Shown here: positions 63,113-64,000 of the stretch, in pieces
Numbering within the stretch: the first letter of the stretch is position 1
Layout of the letters: each line of letters opens with the position of its first letter
Source of the DNA: CBDCWT01 sp965223305
Lineage (GTDB): Bacteria > Planctomycetota > Planctomycetia > Pirellulales > Pirellulaceae
Assembly: GCA_965223305.1 (NCBI GenBank)
Contig: CBDCWT010000019.1
Span: 62,001 to 126,000 of the forward strand
Length of the DNA: 64,000 nucleotides
Reading direction: 5' to 3'
Notes under the pieces: model-generated
The model's input: only the letters and a program-made list of their open reading frames with translations
Told to the model about the DNA's origin: nothing
Database searches by the model: none
Translations under genes and position numbers: made by a program

Positions 63113-63640
63113 ATGGCGTATCAATACGTACGGGAGCCATTGACGCAGGAAGATGCTGACAAATTGGCCAATGCCTGCGAGACCACACAAGAGAAGCTTT
63201 TGATTTGGCCGCTACTTGATTGTGGGCTTCGCATCTCGGAGCTTTGCAGCTTAACGCCCAAGCAAATCCAGTGGCAGCAGCGGTCTCTTCGCATCAAGGG
63301 CAAGGGTGGTCCGCATGGAAAGAAGAGCAAGACGCGTGTGGTGCCGATGTCGTCACGGGTGCGGGCAATCTTTGAGCCCTACTTTGCACTGAATGACCGC
63401 TTTCCCATCGGGGTGAGGCGAGGGCAGAAGCTGGTTAAGGAGGTGGCGAATCGTGCTCGCCTCAGCGTTGAGGTTACGCCGCACGTTCTACGGCACACGT
63501 TTGCGACGATGTTTTTGGCAAAGGGCGGTTCGATAGCAGCATTAAAGAAGATACTGGGACATGACCGCCTGTCGACGACAGAGATTTACCTGAACCTGAC
63601 TGACCAGCATGTCGTGGAAGAGTACGAACGCAAGTGGTGA
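63113..63640 (+). CDS. Short tyrosine recombinase (catalytic domain only)
   Basis: ATG 63113 follows GGGAGG; the in-frame start at 63074 is weaker. 175 aa. Catalytic residues are all present: Arg in DCGLRISEL, Lys in the KGKGGPHGKK/TRVVPM hairpin, His and Arg in TPHVLRHTFATMF, His in LGHDRL and Tyr in TTEIYLNLT. The N-terminal core-binding domain of standard integrases is absent, so it is either a naturally short XerC/D-like enzyme or a fragment. It lies at the right side of the accessory region and may take part in its excision. Confidence 0.88.
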   Translation: MAYQYVREPLTQEDADKLANACETTQEKLLIWPLLDCGLRISELCSLTPKQIQWQQRSLRIKGKGGPHGKKSKTRVVPMSSRVRAIFEPYFALNDRFPIGVRRGQKLVKEVANRARLSVEVTPHVLRHTFATMFLAKGGSIAALKKILGHDRLSTTEIYLNLTDQHVVEEYERKW

Positions 63641-64000
63641 GAGCAGTGACCGGTGCGTGGCTATCACTAGCTACAGAACTTCTAATTGCTGTAAGCCAGC
63701 CGCTCGCACGAATTGTCTCCTTTAGAGTTCTACTGGCGTACGGAACAAACCCGGCAACCTGAGGCCGATGTTCAGTCGTTCGCGTACTTTACCGGCGGCG
63801 TTCGTTTACGCAAGTCACATCCGTGAAGTGGTCGAATTCTTGGTCTTCCGATATAATAAGGTTCAGAATCCAGCGGCCTCGGGGTTGGATTGGCAGGGGC
63901 GGTGGAGTATTTAGGATGTAACGTGCCTCCGGGAAGAGCTCCCTTTCCTAAGCGGTTGAACAATGATGAACGACGTTACGGCGAAAGAATTGGGCAGTGC
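63641..64000. other. Right edge, no complete gene
   Basis: About 360 bp without a supported gene. I looked for a tRNA or a match to the tRNA-Arg fragment at 33.05 kb and saw none. Confidence 0.4.

Noticed and set aside
1..64000. CRISPR array
   Set aside because: No regularly spaced identical repeats with unique spacers were seen; the 22-bp iterons at 39.5 kb are contiguous and have no spacers.

Overview
The window looks like chromosome of a member of the Planctomycetota. The support is two periplasmic sulfatases, two ECF-sigma/Ser-Thr-kinase pairs in which the kinase carries an anti-sigma-type zinc finger, a kinase-WD40 fusion, a secreted hydrolase with the N-terminal LESRELLSA motif plus dockerin repeats, and several small protein families that I associate with this phylum from memory. 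No rRNA or universal marker gene is present, so I do not go below phylum.

Layout. 1-2.2 kb: end of a large serine recombinase next to a minus-strand array of seven tRNAs, some of aberrant shape. 2.6-12.4 kb: decayed kinase, DUF433/DUF5615 toxin-antitoxin pair (toxin frameshifted), sulfatase, soluble kinase with TPR region, and an ECF sigma plus membrane kinase pair; a dispersed intergenic repeat occurs three times. 13.4-29.5 kb: a GC-rich, uninterrupted four-gene block encoding a 119-aa protein, a 1258-aa protein, a DNase I-fold (EEP) hydrolase with its catalytic residues, and a protein of about 3460 aa with LysM-like segments. It reads as one acquired operon of unknown function. 29.6-32.4 kb: frameshifted TetR gene and an arylsulfatase.

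33-64 kb is an accessory region with a plasmid-like backbone. It begins near an integrase remnant and a 3' tRNA-Arg fragment that resembles an attachment site. It carries AlkB-like oxygenase, ParA with a small partner, a repeat-rich origin-like region, a possible antisense RNA, a replication initiator followed by four 22-bp iterons, a second ECF/kinase pair, a DEDDh exonuclease, a ParE-type toxin-antitoxin pair and a short tyrosine recombinase near the right edge.

Two things stand out in that region. First, 46.6-48.45 kb has no convincing protein gene but is packed with strong hairpins, many closed by GNRA tetraloops on the plus strand, and ends in an intrinsic terminator just before a basic 228-aa ORF. 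It looks like a giant ornate structured RNA of the GOLLD/ROOL size class, possibly new. Second, an OLD-like ATPase-TOPRIM gene is cut into three pieces by an IS256-family element (8-bp TSD) and a 4.4-kb four-gene transposon (4-bp TSD); removing both restores one exact reading frame of about 803 codons.

The frameshifts between 41.9 and 45 kb, and those at 3.87 and 29.8 kb, mostly look like single-base insertions in short homopolymers. Local sequencing error therefore has to be separated from real decay before those genes are called pseudogenes.
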